DNA of 24,355 nt from an uncultured Bacteroidota bacterium. Its GTDB lineage: Bacteria > Bacteroidota > Bacteroidia > Bacteroidales > CAIWKO01. The notes below the pieces were generated by a model. It was not told the DNA's origin, ran no database searches, and saw nothing but the letters and a program-made list of their open reading frames with translations. Below, in pieces: positions 1 through 8,750 of this stretch. Numbering within the stretch: the stretch's first letter is position 1; every line of letters starts with the position of its first letter. The position numbers and the translations under genes are program-made. The DNA lies in assembly GCA_937934705.1 (NCBI GenBank), contig CALGYY010000124.1, positions 1 to 24,355 of the forward strand, read 5' to 3'.

Positions 1-67
1 GTCTGCAAAACCAAAATACTTTAAATCAGGATCCTCTTGCATGTCCTCAACTACGGAGGTTTTCCAA

Positions 68-84
68 TTGCTGCGAAGCAGCAA
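68..84. repeat. Perfect 7-bp hairpin with GAA loop
   Basis: TTGCTGC and GCAGCAA pair perfectly around a GAA loop, with core GCGAAGC. The same core occurs in three hairpins at the right end of the window (near 24107, 24186 and 24306). Confidence 0.5.
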
Positions 85-248
85 GGTTTTCGAGCCCATA
101 GCAATAGCCGCAGCTGAAACGAAGGGAAAGACTGCCGCAGATGCATAGTGTGATTCATTTGCATGCGGGGAAGCAGAGCGAAAGCGATTCAGCCTGTCTT
201 GCTGCACGCGGCAGTGGCCTGTGGGACGGGAGTGTAAGCTGTCGGCGG

Positions 249-276
249 TTTCACGCGGGCGCAGCCCAGCGTGAAA
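249..276. repeat. Strong intergenic hairpin
   Basis: TTTCACGC-GGGC pairs with GCCC-GCGTGAAA around a GCA loop, giving 12 base pairs with one bulged A at 268. There is no T-run, so a simple intrinsic terminator is unlikely. It may be a palindromic repeat or an RNA structure. Confidence 0.5.
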
Positions 277-323
277 ATTGCCTCGGGGCGAGAAAAAAGC
301 GCTTTTGTTAATTTGGCGCGACA

Positions 324-331
324 AAAGTAAA
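324..331 (-). promoter_or_regulatory. Possible Bacteroidota -7 element, leftward
   Basis: Reads TACTTTTG on the minus strand, matching TAnnTTTG. No TTG lies at the expected -33 spacing. It would drive transcription toward the left edge, where the unexplained open frame lies. Confidence 0.3.
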
Positions 332-405
332 GCAATGAAACACTGAACTTTCAGATGATTCCGGAGTGAACTCAAGACCCCTGAATAATGATCTGAACAA
401 AAAGA

Positions 406-440
406 AAAAGGTTCGGGAGCGGAGGGCTCCGGAACCTTTT
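406..440 (-). terminator. Intrinsic terminator of the beta-barrel gene
   Basis: A 15-bp stem with one mismatch (arms 406-420 and 426-440, loop 421-425). On the minus strand it is followed by a T-rich run. It sits 40 bases past the stop at 481. A second small hairpin (GGTGGC-TAC-GCCACC, 460-474) lies between stop and terminator. Confidence 0.85.
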
Positions 441-480
441 CTGGTGTCATTCTGATGTCGGTGGCTACGCCACCCCCTTC

Positions 481-1290
481 TCAGATCGGCGGAGTAATCG
501 TCAGCCCCACTGAAATGGGATACATTTCCGGGCCAATAAATTTGTTTTTCTTAAAAAGCTTCGTGAGGGAATAATAAGCAGAAATATTCACCCAGCCCCA
601 GCCTACTCTGATGGTAGGCCCCATGCGGTAATACTCCAGATTGGGAACTTTGTACTCCTTATGCTTCACCGTCAGATCCGACCTGACACCCCAGCTGCGG
701 CTGGCGTAATCATATAAAACATCATCACCGCGGTACTTGGTATGACTGCTAAGCAGTACCCCAACCTTGAAACCCAGGGCGAATTTGAACTTCTGACCTT
801 CATTTTTGGTCCTGAAACGGAATTCAATGGGCAGATCCAGGTATACATTCGTCAGTTTGTTGTTCTTAAAGCCGACATCAAGTCCGCTGGCCGTATCCGG
901 GAGTTTTACGAAGACCGTCTTGTCAGTAAATGAATATCCAAAGGGTAGATTAGTGGTGTCACGGAAACTCTCGCGGACCGGCCAGGCATCACTGTAAAGA
1001 TTATGACAGGCGATCCCCAGACCCACTGCAAAACTAAAGTTGCTGCGACCCAGCGGGAAATCCCGTAAAATGCTGGTACTGGCCCCGCGGTTGATTGTTT
1101 TAATCGACATCACACTGTCATCCGGCGCGTTCATCCAGATGTCTGTAAAAACATCCACCATAATCCGGTCAGCCTGGTCAAGCCTGGCCAACGGAGAAGT
1201 CCGCGGAGGCTTTCTTTCATCCTCATCTTTCTGCGCGAAAAGCTGAACAGATATCAAGACCATGATAACACAAACGAAGATCCTTTTCAT
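481..1290 (-). CDS. Outer-membrane beta-barrel protein (PorT-like family)
   Basis: A 269-residue exported protein with a signal peptide at residues 1-20 (ending LFAQ) and a mature part rich in alternating hydrophobic and polar strands. The stretch around residues 150-182 (VYLDLPIEFRFRTK, then FKFALGFKVGVLLSS) and the C-terminal YPISVGLTITPPI resemble the outer-membrane beta-barrel families common in Bacteroidota (PorT-like, PF13568 type). It should sit in the outer membrane; substrate or partner is unknown. The ATG at 1290 is supported by a full promoter about 25 bases upstream. The gene is monocistronic, with its own terminator at 406-440, and diverges from the LRR gene. The family call is from strand pattern and length only; a specific role in gliding or type IX secretion cannot be claimed. 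Confidence 0.75.
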   Translation of the reverse strand: MKRIFVCVIMVLISVQLFAQKDEDERKPPRTSPLARLDQADRIMVDVFTDIWMNAPDDSVMSIKTINRGASTSILRDFPLGRSNFSFAVGLGIACHNLYSDAWPVRESFRDTTNLPFGYSFTDKTVFVKLPDTASGLDVGFKNNKLTNVYLDLPIEFRFRTKNEGQKFKFALGFKVGVLLSSHTKYRGDDVLYDYASRSWGVRSDLTVKHKEYKVPNLEYYRMGPTIRVGWGWVNISAYYSLTKLFKKNKFIGPEMYPISVGLTITPPI

Positions 1291-1315
1291 ATACCCTATG
1301 GTTTAAGAATTTGCA

Positions 1316-1345
1316 CAAAGATAGATTTTTCTTTTTATAGACCAA
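1316..1345 (-). promoter_or_regulatory. Bacteroidota-type promoter of the beta-barrel gene
   Basis: On the minus strand, TTG (1345-1343), an exact 19-bp spacer, then TATCTTTG (1323-1316), a full match to the -33/-7 consensus. The ATG follows 25 bases after the -7 box. Confidence 0.8.
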
Positions 1346-1533
1346 CATACTCTAACGCCCCTGAGCCAGCTTTAGTCTGAGGCCTGCGCTTTTTTCCTTT
1401 CAACGCGATTTAATCCGGATGAAGGCTACAATGGAATATTCAATTATTTTTATCACGGAAAAACTGAACTCAGGCTTTCTTGATTTGACAATAACATCAT
1501 GAAAAAAATATCGTTATTTACCTAAAACCCCTT

Positions 1534-3594
1534 ATGCCCCGCCGGATTGCTGTAATAGCCTTCGCCCTGCTGTCGCTCAGCATGCAGGCTCAGGATCAGG
1601 ACTGCCTGCTTCCGGATGAGGCCGTGGCTAAGCACAATGATGTTCAATGTCTTTTTATCGACTGCAGAAACGATGACTGTGCCACTTTCCTCAACAGCCT
1701 CGACGATTTCCCGGAGTTACGACGGATTGAGATCTATAACCTTGATAAAGATTACTTTGCAAAAGATCTCAGCTACCTGAAGAATCTTGAGTCGGTGACC
1801 ATTGCTCAGAGTCCCGGACTGAACTTTACCGGCCTTTTCAGAAAACTGGCCACCCTGCCAGCCTTTTCTGAGCTTGTTCTGGATAACAACGGCCTGAAAG
1901 TCATGCCCAAAACCCTGCTTCTGGCCCAGGGAATCGATAGACTGGTTATCCGGAACAATGAAACCTTTGAAGTTGAAAAATCAATTCTTGTGATCTGCCA
2001 CCTTCCCAAGCTGAAGGAACTGGCCATACCTGTGAATCAGATCGTTGACCTTCCCGAAAATATTAACCTGTTAAAGAATCTGGAAATTCTTGACCTGAGC
2101 GATAATCAGCTTACCGACCTGCCAAAGCAGATGGGGGAACTCGACAGCCTGGAAGTGCTGAACATTGAGAAAAACGTTTTTATCAATCCGGTCAAATCAC
2201 TGGAAAAACTCAAGGGCTTGAATATAAAATATTTGTCTGTAGATGTCTGTCTTTCATCCAAGGACAAGGAAAAGCTCTCCAGGATTTTTCCCCGGGCCGA
2301 AATTGTGGAGGTTCCCGATACCGTCGACAGAAATGATGACATGGTGGATTTCTCCGGGGCCGACAGCCTGATGTGGATGGATACAACAGAGGTTGAATAC
2401 AATAACATTATTATTGACGGTGGCAGTTTCCATGCCCTTTCCGATGCCTACCTTCATTATGCGGGAGTCTTCGAACATCCCAACCTGAAAAATACTTTTG
2501 ATTCTTTGCTTTTCGAGGAACGCTATCTCGATGTAACCTACTCTAATGTATGGAAAATCCAACCATGGAGAGATTATAACAATATCCGCCTTTACCTTTT
2601 CAAAGGCGGAGCTAAAGGCGAAATATGGTTTGACTTCCACCTTGACTACAAAAAGAAGGGTGTGCCCATGGCCGACCCCTGGATCACCAAGAACAACCCG
2701 GAACTTCTTGCCTTTCTGGGGATGAAATGGGTGTACCAGGGCGATCTCAGCCTGAACCAGTTTAAAAGCAAGTACATTAAAAATATTAATGGTTACAGGT
2801 ATTGGATGGATGTCAGGGTCTTCTACAACGAAAAGGAAAAGAACTTCATCATTGAACTTAAAGACCGTCATGGATTCACCCAGATCAAAGCCTATCTGAG
2901 AAACCGCAGCCAGCTGGTGTCACTCGAGAAGGCCCAGGAGTCCTACGCATATTATTTTGAGCGGTATATGAAGGCCCTTGATGGCCGTAGAAAGCGGTTT
3001 CATAAAAAGCTTCTTAAAGACAAATCTGCCTACGACATGACTCTTCAACGCGCCAGGGTCAGTGCCTGGGAAGGTTTCCGTCGGGTGTATATGAGCCCTG
3101 AGGAGCAAAAGATGAGCATGAAGGTATGGCTTGAGTATTACGATAGGGTCATCGCCGATGAACCTGCTGCGCTGAAAAACGCAATACCAGGTGCCGGCCT
3201 CTTTGAAAGGAGCCTGCAAATCAACGCTTATGCAAATGCAAACAACAGTCCCCTGAGTTCTGACACCAGCATCACCAAAGGCGTTTACGCCATGTTCAGG
3301 GACGACCAGGGAGCCATGGTTATTGTAACAAAGGTGATCGCCATTAATCTGACGGAGAAATCGTACAGGACATTTGAAGGCAGCCTCGGTCTTAAAAACA
3401 TCAGGATGTACTTTAATCCTGGTGCACGCTATGCGATTATCGCCCAGATACGAAACGGTGATATAGGAACCATCGGACAGGACGACTTTATGCAAATTGC
3501 TCTTATTCAGAATAAAGAGTATATCCTAACCCTAAACCGGATGCCGGGTAAAATCAGCACCATCGGCCAGATCCAGAATCTGGTGGGGTATTGA
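1534..3594 (+). CDS. Secreted leucine-rich-repeat protein, unknown C-terminal domain
   Basis: A 686-residue protein with a signal peptide at residues 1-20 (ending MQAQ) followed by leucine-rich repeats at about 60-235. The clearest units are at 173-215 (LPENINLLKNLEILDLSDNQ, then LPKQMGELDSLEVLNIEKN). LRRs form a curved solenoid that usually binds proteins. Residues 290-686 form a large region I cannot assign; it includes a basic, probably helical stretch at about 460-510 and a beta-rich end. It is likely periplasmic or surface-exposed, since there is no lipobox or membrane helix. An eight-codon reading frame (MKKISLFT, 1499-1525) lies just upstream out of frame. The sigma factor gene follows after 57 bases. 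The LRR call is firm; the function is unknown. Confidence 0.8.
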   Translation: MPRRIAVIAFALLSLSMQAQDQDCLLPDEAVAKHNDVQCLFIDCRNDDCATFLNSLDDFPELRRIEIYNLDKDYFAKDLSYLKNLESVTIAQSPGLNFTGLFRKLATLPAFSELVLDNNGLKVMPKTLLLAQGIDRLVIRNNETFEVEKSILVICHLPKLKELAIPVNQIVDLPENINLLKNLEILDLSDNQLTDLPKQMGELDSLEVLNIEKNVFINPVKSLEKLKGLNIKYLSVDVCLSSKDKEKLSRIFPRAEIVEVPDTVDRNDDMVDFSGADSLMWMDTTEVEYNNIIIDGGSFHALSDAYLHYAGVFEHPNLKNTFDSLLFEERYLDVTYSNVWKIQPWRDYNNIRLYLFKGGAKGEIWFDFHLDYKKKGVPMADPWITKNNPELLAFLGMKWVYQGDLSLNQFKSKYIKNINGYRYWMDVRVFYNEKEKNFIIELKDRHGFTQIKAYLRNRSQLVSLEKAQESYAYYFERYMKALDGRRKRFHKKLLKDKSAYDMTLQRARVSAWEGFRRVYMSPEEQKMSMKVWLEYYDRVIADEPAALKNAIPGAGLFERSLQINAYANANNSPLSSDTSITKGVYAMFRDDQGAMVIVTKVIAINLTEKSYRTFEGSLGLKNIRMYFNPGARYAIIAQIRNGDIGTIGQDDFMQIALIQNKEYILTLNRMPGKISTIGQIQNLVGY

Positions 3595-3619
3595 ATTTCC
3601 TGAAATATCCGTATTTTTA
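3591..3619 (+). promoter_or_regulatory. Possible promoter of the sigma factor gene
   Basis: TTG at 3591-3593, 18 bp, then TATTTTTA at 3612-3619, which differs from TAnnTTTG only in the last base. The -33 element overlaps the stop codon of the LRR gene. A second near-match, TAACTTTT, lies at 3626-3633. Confidence 0.35.
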
Positions 3620-3651
3620 CACATGTAACTTTTAACCTGAGCTGTATTATA

Positions 3652-4245
3652 GTGGAGAAAAAAGAACCAGGGCATATGTACGCGACGGCTCTGAAGTATC
3701 ATCATACGCAGACCGAAATTGATCTGGAAGCTGCGGAGATTGATGCTGCCGTTGAAGACATGTCGAGGTTCTCCGTTCTTTATGATCGTTACTATATCAG
3801 AATTTTCAGGTTTATTTTTCAGCGATTGGGGGATGAGGATCAAACAGCAGACGTGACCTCGCGTGTTTTTCTGAATGCGATGTTGCACCTTAAATCATAT
3901 CGTCATAAAGGTTACCCTTTTGCTTCCTGGTTATACCGGATCGCCAGGAATGAAATCAACCAGGAATTCAGGAGAGACAAAGCTGAAAGGAATTTCCAGG
4001 CGCAATGGAACGACTGGGGTGAATTGAGCGCGGAAATGGAGGAAGCACCGGATGAAACCATGCTGAAGAAACTCGGCGAAGCAATGAAAAAACTGGCCCG
4101 ACCGGAGATTGAAATGGTGGAAATGAGGTATTTCGAAAAACGCTCCTTTAAGGAAATCGGTGAGATCCTGGAAATGACCGAGAATAATGCTAAAGTTAAA
4201 ATGTTCAGAATCATACAGAAACTAAAGAAACGCATGAAGGTATAA
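3652..4245 (+). CDS. ECF-type RNA polymerase sigma-70 factor
   Basis: A 197-residue sigma factor that would direct RNA polymerase to a specific promoter set. Region 2 spans about residues 38-112 (FSVLYDRYYIRIFRFIFQRL, then the core-binding and -10 recognition segment FASWLYRIARNEINQEFRRD). Region 4 spans about 140-195 (LGEAMKKLARPEIEMVEMRY, then the helix-turn-helix SFKEIGEILEMTENNAKVKM). There is no region 1 or 3, as in ECF factors. The start shown is GTG at 3652; the in-frame ATG at 3676 (189 residues) is also possible and both domains survive with it. The next gene begins 10 bases after the stop and encodes a membrane-anchored protein, the usual arrangement for a sigma factor and its regulator. 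The regulon is unknown. Confidence 0.9.
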   Translation: MEKKEPGHMYATALKYHHTQTEIDLEAAEIDAAVEDMSRFSVLYDRYYIRIFRFIFQRLGDEDQTADVTSRVFLNAMLHLKSYRHKGYPFASWLYRIARNEINQEFRRDKAERNFQAQWNDWGELSAEMEEAPDETMLKKLGEAMKKLARPEIEMVEMRYFEKRSFKEIGEILEMTENNAKVKMFRIIQKLKKRMKV

Positions 4246-4255
4246 TTTGTCAGCT

Positions 4256-5824
4256 ATGCAGAAACCACTACCCATGGAACCGAATAAGATTAGCGACAAT
4301 GACATCCTCAGACACAAGGACTTTGATGCACTGATGCACTCGTATCGTGTGGTGAAACCTGCCATGATCAGGCGAAAACGCATCATCATCCTGACCTCTG
4401 CTGCTGCTGTATTAAGCGCCTGTATCCTGCTATACATTGGTCTCACCTATATGGGCGGCCCGGCAGAGCCAGGAAATGACGGGGATGAACTAATTGTCAG
4501 CCAAAACTTTAATGTATTACAGGAAAAAGTTGTTCCTCCGCTCAGGAATTATGTACCCGAAACTGAAGTATTTGAACTTAATACCGCATCCGGAGGGACA
4601 TTTATTTGTGGTACAGGCAGTTCTGTAAAAATACCTGCATCAGCCTTTGTCGACAGTAAGGGGCAAAAAATCAGCGGGCAGGTGGAACTCCGGTACAGGG
4701 AGTTTCATAACCCGGTGGACTTTTTTCTGAGCGGTATTCCCATGCATTTTAAGCAAGGAGGTCAGGCATTCCAGTTTGAATCGGGCGGGATGTTTGAAAT
4801 CCTTGCATTCAGCGAAGGAAAAGAAGTCTTTCTTGCTGAGAACAGAAAAATATCAGTTGAGATGAATTCTGCTTTCGGCGGTGAGCAGTCTGCATTTTAT
4901 TATGACCCGGACAATGACGAATGGGTGAGAACCGGCAGCAGTTTGCTGACCTCAGCCTCTGCAGCGGGTAAAGAAGAGCGACCGACCCTGGCTCCCAAAG
5001 ACAGCATCCGTTTGCCTGTGATGCCGCGAAAAGCTGACAGGCGTAAGGATATCCTCAATCTGATCGTTGACCTTTCGCGTTTCCCCGAGCTGGCTGATTA
5101 TAAAGGTGTGATGTTCGAGGTGAATGAATCCTACAAGGCTTACGATGATAAACTCAACGGGGTATCCTGGAAAGGGGCCTCCCTCAAATCCTCAGACCGG
5201 GCCGACCAGTATTTACTGACCCTGGAAGGGCGGGACTCTTCGGTTACCTTCATGGTGTATCCGGTTTTCAGCAATAAGGATTATGAACAGGCTATGCAGG
5301 TCTATCAGGTGAAAAAACAGGAGGCGGAAGAAGAATATCGGAAATCAGTCAGACAAAATACGCCCTTTGATCCATCAGGAAGGAATGATGAACGTGTGGC
5401 CGATGCCCTCAACCTGGTCGATCGTATCGATTACGCATCCCTTGAACCACTGGGCAAGCGGAAATTTGAGATCAGTGAGTTGGGGATCTATCAGGCAGCA
5501 AACCTGATCCCCATTCCTGACCAACCGTTGATCAAACCGTTTTTTACAGACCTCGCCGGAAAACCGCTTGATGTTGCATGGGTTTATCTGGCCGACAGAA
5601 CCAGGAATATTCTTTTCACCTTTGCAGGAAGTGATGCTTTTGCATACCTTGAGAACACCCCTGTTCTGTTTTGGGTGGTGACCCGTCAGGGTGAAATGGG
5701 CATTCTGTCCCCTGAAAGTTTCAGTGCGATGGTAGCCAAAGGAAATCCTCAACCCGTAATGCCGCTTAACCTCACAAACCCGGAGGATGGCGTCGGGATT
5801 CTGAGATCTTATTTCAGCATTTAG
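4256..5824 (+). CDS. Membrane-anchored extracytoplasmic protein, possible anti-sigma partner
   Basis: A 522-residue single-pass protein: a cytoplasmic head of about 42 residues, one transmembrane helix at about 43-66 after the basic MIRRKR, then a large periplasmic part. The segment around residues 100-160 (ASGGTF, VKIPASAFVDSKGQKISGQV, LRYREFHNPVDFFLSGIPM) resembles a beta-sandwich module recurrent in Bacteroidota surface proteins and looks ZU5-like. A short cytoplasmic head, one helix and a sensor-like ectodomain directly behind an ECF sigma gene suggest anti-sigma activity, but I see no recognisable anti-sigma domain such as a zinc-binding HxxxCxxC motif. An upstream in-frame TTG at 4247 is less likely than the ATG at 4256; ATG 4274 is another option. 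Confidence 0.65.
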   Translation: MQKPLPMEPNKISDNDILRHKDFDALMHSYRVVKPAMIRRKRIIILTSAAAVLSACILLYIGLTYMGGPAEPGNDGDELIVSQNFNVLQEKVVPPLRNYVPETEVFELNTASGGTFICGTGSSVKIPASAFVDSKGQKISGQVELRYREFHNPVDFFLSGIPMHFKQGGQAFQFESGGMFEILAFSEGKEVFLAENRKISVEMNSAFGGEQSAFYYDPDNDEWVRTGSSLLTSASAAGKEERPTLAPKDSIRLPVMPRKADRRKDILNLIVDLSRFPELADYKGVMFEVNESYKAYDDKLNGVSWKGASLKSSDRADQYLLTLEGRDSSVTFMVYPVFSNKDYEQAMQVYQVKKQEAEEEYRKSVRQNTPFDPSGRNDERVADALNLVDRIDYASLEPLGKRKFEISELGIYQAANLIPIPDQPLIKPFFTDLAGKPLDVAWVYLADRTRNILFTFAGSDAFAYLENTPVLFWVVTRQGEMGILSPESFSAMVAKGNPQPVMPLNLTNPEDGVGILRSYFSI

Positions 5825-5841
5825 CCATGATGAAAGCAAAC

Positions 5842-5868
5842 GGGGCCGGCTCATGGGCCGGCTCTTTC
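5842..5868 (+). terminator. Possible terminator after the sigma operon
   Basis: GCCGGC (5845-5850) pairs with GCCGGC (5857-5862) around TCATGG, extended by G-T and G-C pairs and followed by a short T-rich stretch. It lies 18 bases past the stop at 5824. The weak T-run makes this moderate. Confidence 0.5.
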
Positions 5869-5901
5869 CATTTATGCCACCGGCATTCGCTGCTCTTTGA
5901 C

Positions 5902-5909
5902 TATATTCG
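5902..5909 (+). promoter_or_regulatory. Weak -7 element before the peptidase-propeller gene
   Basis: TATATTCG differs from TAnnTTTG by one base and lies 21 bases before the ATG at 5931. No -33 TTG is present at the right spacing. Confidence 0.3.
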
Positions 5910-5930
5910 CATTCAAATGTTGTGAGGCCG

Positions 5931-8750
5931 ATGCGCTCCTTTTTTCTTTTTTGCCTTATTCTGATCCCTGCTGCAGCTCTTGCCCAGTTCTACGACAGTG
6001 GTCAGGACCCAGCATCCTACAAATGGCGGCAACTGGATAGCCCGCACTTTAAAGTAATCTATCCGGATACCGCGGAAGCCCTCGCACAGAAAACCCTGCA
6101 GGCACTCGAAGCTTCCCGTGAAGCGGTTTCCTACTCCCTGGGGGTAAACCCCCGGAAAATTGCAGTGGTGCTGCACCCGGGAAGCGTCGTTTCAAATGCC
6201 TACGTGGGGTACGCCCCTCGCCGTATAGAAATGGTTACTACCCCCCCGCAGGACAATGACGGACAAGACTGGATTGAACAGCTTGCCCTGCATGAATACC
6301 GGCACGTGGTCCAGTTTAAAGCAGTGGACCGGAAGTTCTCAAGGGTGCTTTACTGGATCTTTGGTGAACAGATCACTGCCGGAATCATGGGAACCTTCGT
6401 CCCCTTCTGGTTTATCGAAGGGGATGCAACCCTCACCGAGACCCTCCTGAGTGAGGCCGGCAGAGGCAGGCTGCCCTCGTTTGATGCAGATCTCAGGGCA
6501 GGACTGCTGGAAAACGGGCCATTCTCCTATGATAAAGCGGTCTTCGGTTCCTACCGTGATTTCGTACCTGATCATTACGTTCTGGGTTATCATATTCTGA
6601 CCATGGCACGCAGAACATATGGCAGTAAGATAGGCGATACGGCCTTAAATCGTGTGGCAGGCTGTCCGGTGATGATCACCCCTTTTAATAATGGCATCAG
6701 GCGATCCGGTGCAGGATCTAAAGTTAAGTTGTATAAATCCGCCATGTCTCAGCTCGACAGCATATGGCGGTCAGAGAGAGATCAAACAACACATAAGCCC
6801 GTCACGGTGATGAGTCCCGGGGAAAAGCATTATTGCAGGTATGAGTTTCCGGCGATGCTTGAAAATGGCAGTATTATTACAATGAAAAGTGGTGTTGACG
6901 ACATCAGAAGGATCGTCAGAATCAATACTGACGGTTCGGTCGACAAGATTACAGTTCCGGGTTATTACAGCCAATTCTCCCTCTCCGCGGCGGGGAACAG
7001 CATCGTTTGGGCCGAGCTGGCCTACGACCCCAGATGGGAAAACAGGAATTACTCAGTCATTTACCGCTACGACCTTGAAAAAAGGAAAAAAATTAAGCTG
7101 AGCAGCAGAAGCAGGCTCGCTGCCCCTGCGCTGAGTCCTGACGCCTCCGAAATCGTCGCAGTAGAAACCGACCTGCAGAACCAATGCCGCCTGGTGATTC
7201 TCGATGCAGAAAACGGCAAACGCCTGCTGGAAATGCCGTTTCCTGATGGGCAAATTATAAGCCCTGCATGGTCCGAAGATGGGAAACAAATCGTATTCGT
7301 CGCATTGTGCGGCGAAGGAAAGCAACTGATGATGACCAACCGTTTCCTGCAACAAGCCCGTCCCCTCTTCCCGCCTGTACGGGCTGAGATCAGCCATCCA
7401 GGCATGTTTAAGGACCTCGTGTTTTTCTCATCATCACTTTCCGGAGTTGATAATATATATGTGTATGACATAGGAGACAGTACCGCACGGCAGGTTAGTT
7501 CGGTAAAGTATGGCGCGTATCACCCCGATATATCCCCGGATCACAATACCCTTCTTTTCACCGAGGTCACTGCCCGGGGGCGGAGGGTGGTTTCCATGGT
7601 TCTGGATTCATCATCATGGATCCCTGTCGACATGGGAGCACACGGACCGAAGCGTTTATTTGAGGGACTTGAAACGCAGGAAAAAGGGATCGTCAGCTTC
7701 CCTGATTCTGTCGTTCAGCTGAAAAGCAAGCCCTACAGGAAATTCGTTCACCTTCTTAACCCGCATTCCTGGGGCCCGATATCAGTTGATCCCAATGCGG
7801 CTACCGTGAAGCCTGGTCTGACCCTCAGTTCACAGAATAAACTGGCCACCCTGATCAGCACCCTGGGCTGGGAGTACAGCCTGCAGGAGGGAACCGGGAA
7901 ATATTACGCGAATGTCAGCTTCAGGCAATGGTACCCGATCATTGACCTGCGTTTTGAATATGGTCCGCGAAAAAGCTCGTGGACCGACACCTCCGGAAAT
8001 CAATTCCATGCATCCTGGAAAGAAACAGCTTTCAGGGCTGCCATCCGTATTCCACTGAATCTCTCATCCGGGAAATGGGTCCGGTGGTTGCAGCCATCAT
8101 GTGCCACATCCTATTACTTTATTGGTGATATGAATGATTACCCACAGGATGCGTTCAGGGGATATTTCCGGAGCATGGATTACAGTTTATTCTGGGAAAG
8201 CAAGGTAATCTCCGGGCTAAAAGATATCTATCCGCGCTGGGGGCAACTACTGATTTTGAACTACAGGCATACGCCCTTTTCCGGCGCGAACCTTGGGTCA
8301 GTCGCCGCGGTCAGAACAAAACTCTTTTTTCCGGGAATAGGGAAGCACCACAACCTGCAATTTGCATGGTCATGGCAACACAGAGATCCTGCTCAGTACA
8401 TGTTTTCCGACCTGATCACCCATCCGAGATCCTTCTCTGAACTCCTCCATCGGAATTATCATGTGCTGGCAGCCGATTACACACTGCCCCTGGCTTATCC
8501 CGATTGGCATGCAGGCTCTGTCGTATACCTGAAGAGACTATATATGTCCGCATGGATGGATCATGCCTGGGGCTATGGGGATGGGAACAACGCCACATAC
8601 ACAGCCTGCGGACTGGACTTATATGCAGATCTCCATATCTTCCGCTTTCTTGCGCCTTTTGCTCTGGGTGGCAGGCTCGCGTACAACATGAATGAGAAGC
8701 GCCTGGTGCCTGAATTTCTTTACAGCTTGAACCTGGATGGTATCCAATAA
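5931..8750 (+). CDS. Zinc-peptidase motif + TolB-like propeller + C-terminal beta-barrel protein
   Basis: A 939-residue exported protein. Residues 1-19 are a signal peptide (ending ALAQ). The N-terminal domain carries HEYRH at 121-125, an HExxH zinc site, and WFIEG at 160-164, whose Glu (163) sits where gluzincin-type peptidases place the third zinc ligand; this fits the peptidase MA-like family. Residues of about 260-550 hold repeated propeller blades of TolB/WD40 type (LSPDASEIVAVETD, AWSEDGKQIVFVA, ISPDHNTLLFTEV). From about 575 (YRKFVHLLNPHSWGPI) to the end the sequence has amphipathic strands like a BamA/surface-antigen barrel, though it ends in GIQ rather than an aromatic residue. It is probably an outer-membrane protein with a periplasmic peptidase and propeller. 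Substrate unknown. GTG at 5922 is an alternative start, but ATG 5931 gives a typical signal peptide. Confidence 0.75.
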   Translation: MRSFFLFCLILIPAAALAQFYDSGQDPASYKWRQLDSPHFKVIYPDTAEALAQKTLQALEASREAVSYSLGVNPRKIAVVLHPGSVVSNAYVGYAPRRIEMVTTPPQDNDGQDWIEQLALHEYRHVVQFKAVDRKFSRVLYWIFGEQITAGIMGTFVPFWFIEGDATLTETLLSEAGRGRLPSFDADLRAGLLENGPFSYDKAVFGSYRDFVPDHYVLGYHILTMARRTYGSKIGDTALNRVAGCPVMITPFNNGIRRSGAGSKVKLYKSAMSQLDSIWRSERDQTTHKPVTVMSPGEKHYCRYEFPAMLENGSIITMKSGVDDIRRIVRINTDGSVDKITVPGYYSQFSLSAAGNSIVWAELAYDPRWENRNYSVIYRYDLEKRKKIKLSSRSRLAAPALSPDASEIVAVETDLQNQCRLVILDAENGKRLLEMPFPDGQIISPAWSEDGKQIVFVALCGEGKQLMMTNRFLQQARPLFPPVRAEISHPGMFKDLVFFSSSLSGVDNIYVYDIGDSTARQVSSVKYGAYHPDISPDHNTLLFTEVTARGRRVVSMVLDSSSWIPVDMGAHGPKRLFEGLETQEKGIVSFPDSVVQLKSKPYRKFVHLLNPHSWGPISVDPNAATVKPGLTLSSQNKLATLISTLGWEYSLQEGTGKYYANVSFRQWYPIIDLRFEYGPRKSSWTDTSGNQFHASWKETAFRAAIRIPLNLSSGKWVRWLQPSCATSYYFIGDMNDYPQDAFRGYFRSMDYSLFWESKVISGLKDIYPRWGQLLILNYRHTPFSGANLGSVAAVRTKLFFPGIGKHHNLQFAWSWQHRDPAQYMFSDLITHPRSFSELLHRNYHVLAADYTLPLAYPDWHAGSVVYLKRLYMSAWMDHAWGYGDGNNATYTACGLDLYADLHIFRFLAPFALGGRLAYNMNEKRLVPEFLYSLNLDGIQ

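Larger units (their letters stand above)
1..450 (-). other. Open frame leaving the left edge; coding status unresolved
   Basis: On the minus strand a frame is open for about 150 codons from an ATG at 450-448 to position 1 without a stop. Its last part reads as plausible protein (including SNWKTSVVEDMQEDPDLKYF), and possible internal starts are GTG at 207-205 and ATG at 99-97. Against a gene covering the whole span: the frame contains the terminator of the neighbouring gene (406-440), a possible promoter (324-331) and a strong hairpin (249-276). If a gene exists, it probably starts left of 324 and continues outside the window. I do not recognise the product. Otherwise this 480-base stretch holds only hairpins. 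Confidence 0.25.

Noticed and set aside
1480..1487. TTGATTTG as -7 box of the LRR gene
   Set aside because: One mismatch at a key position and no TTG at the -33 spacing.
2254..2871. Minus-strand 205-codon frame, and a 191-codon frame at 2920-3495
   Set aside because: Antisense shadows of the LRR gene; no start signals or recognisable domains.
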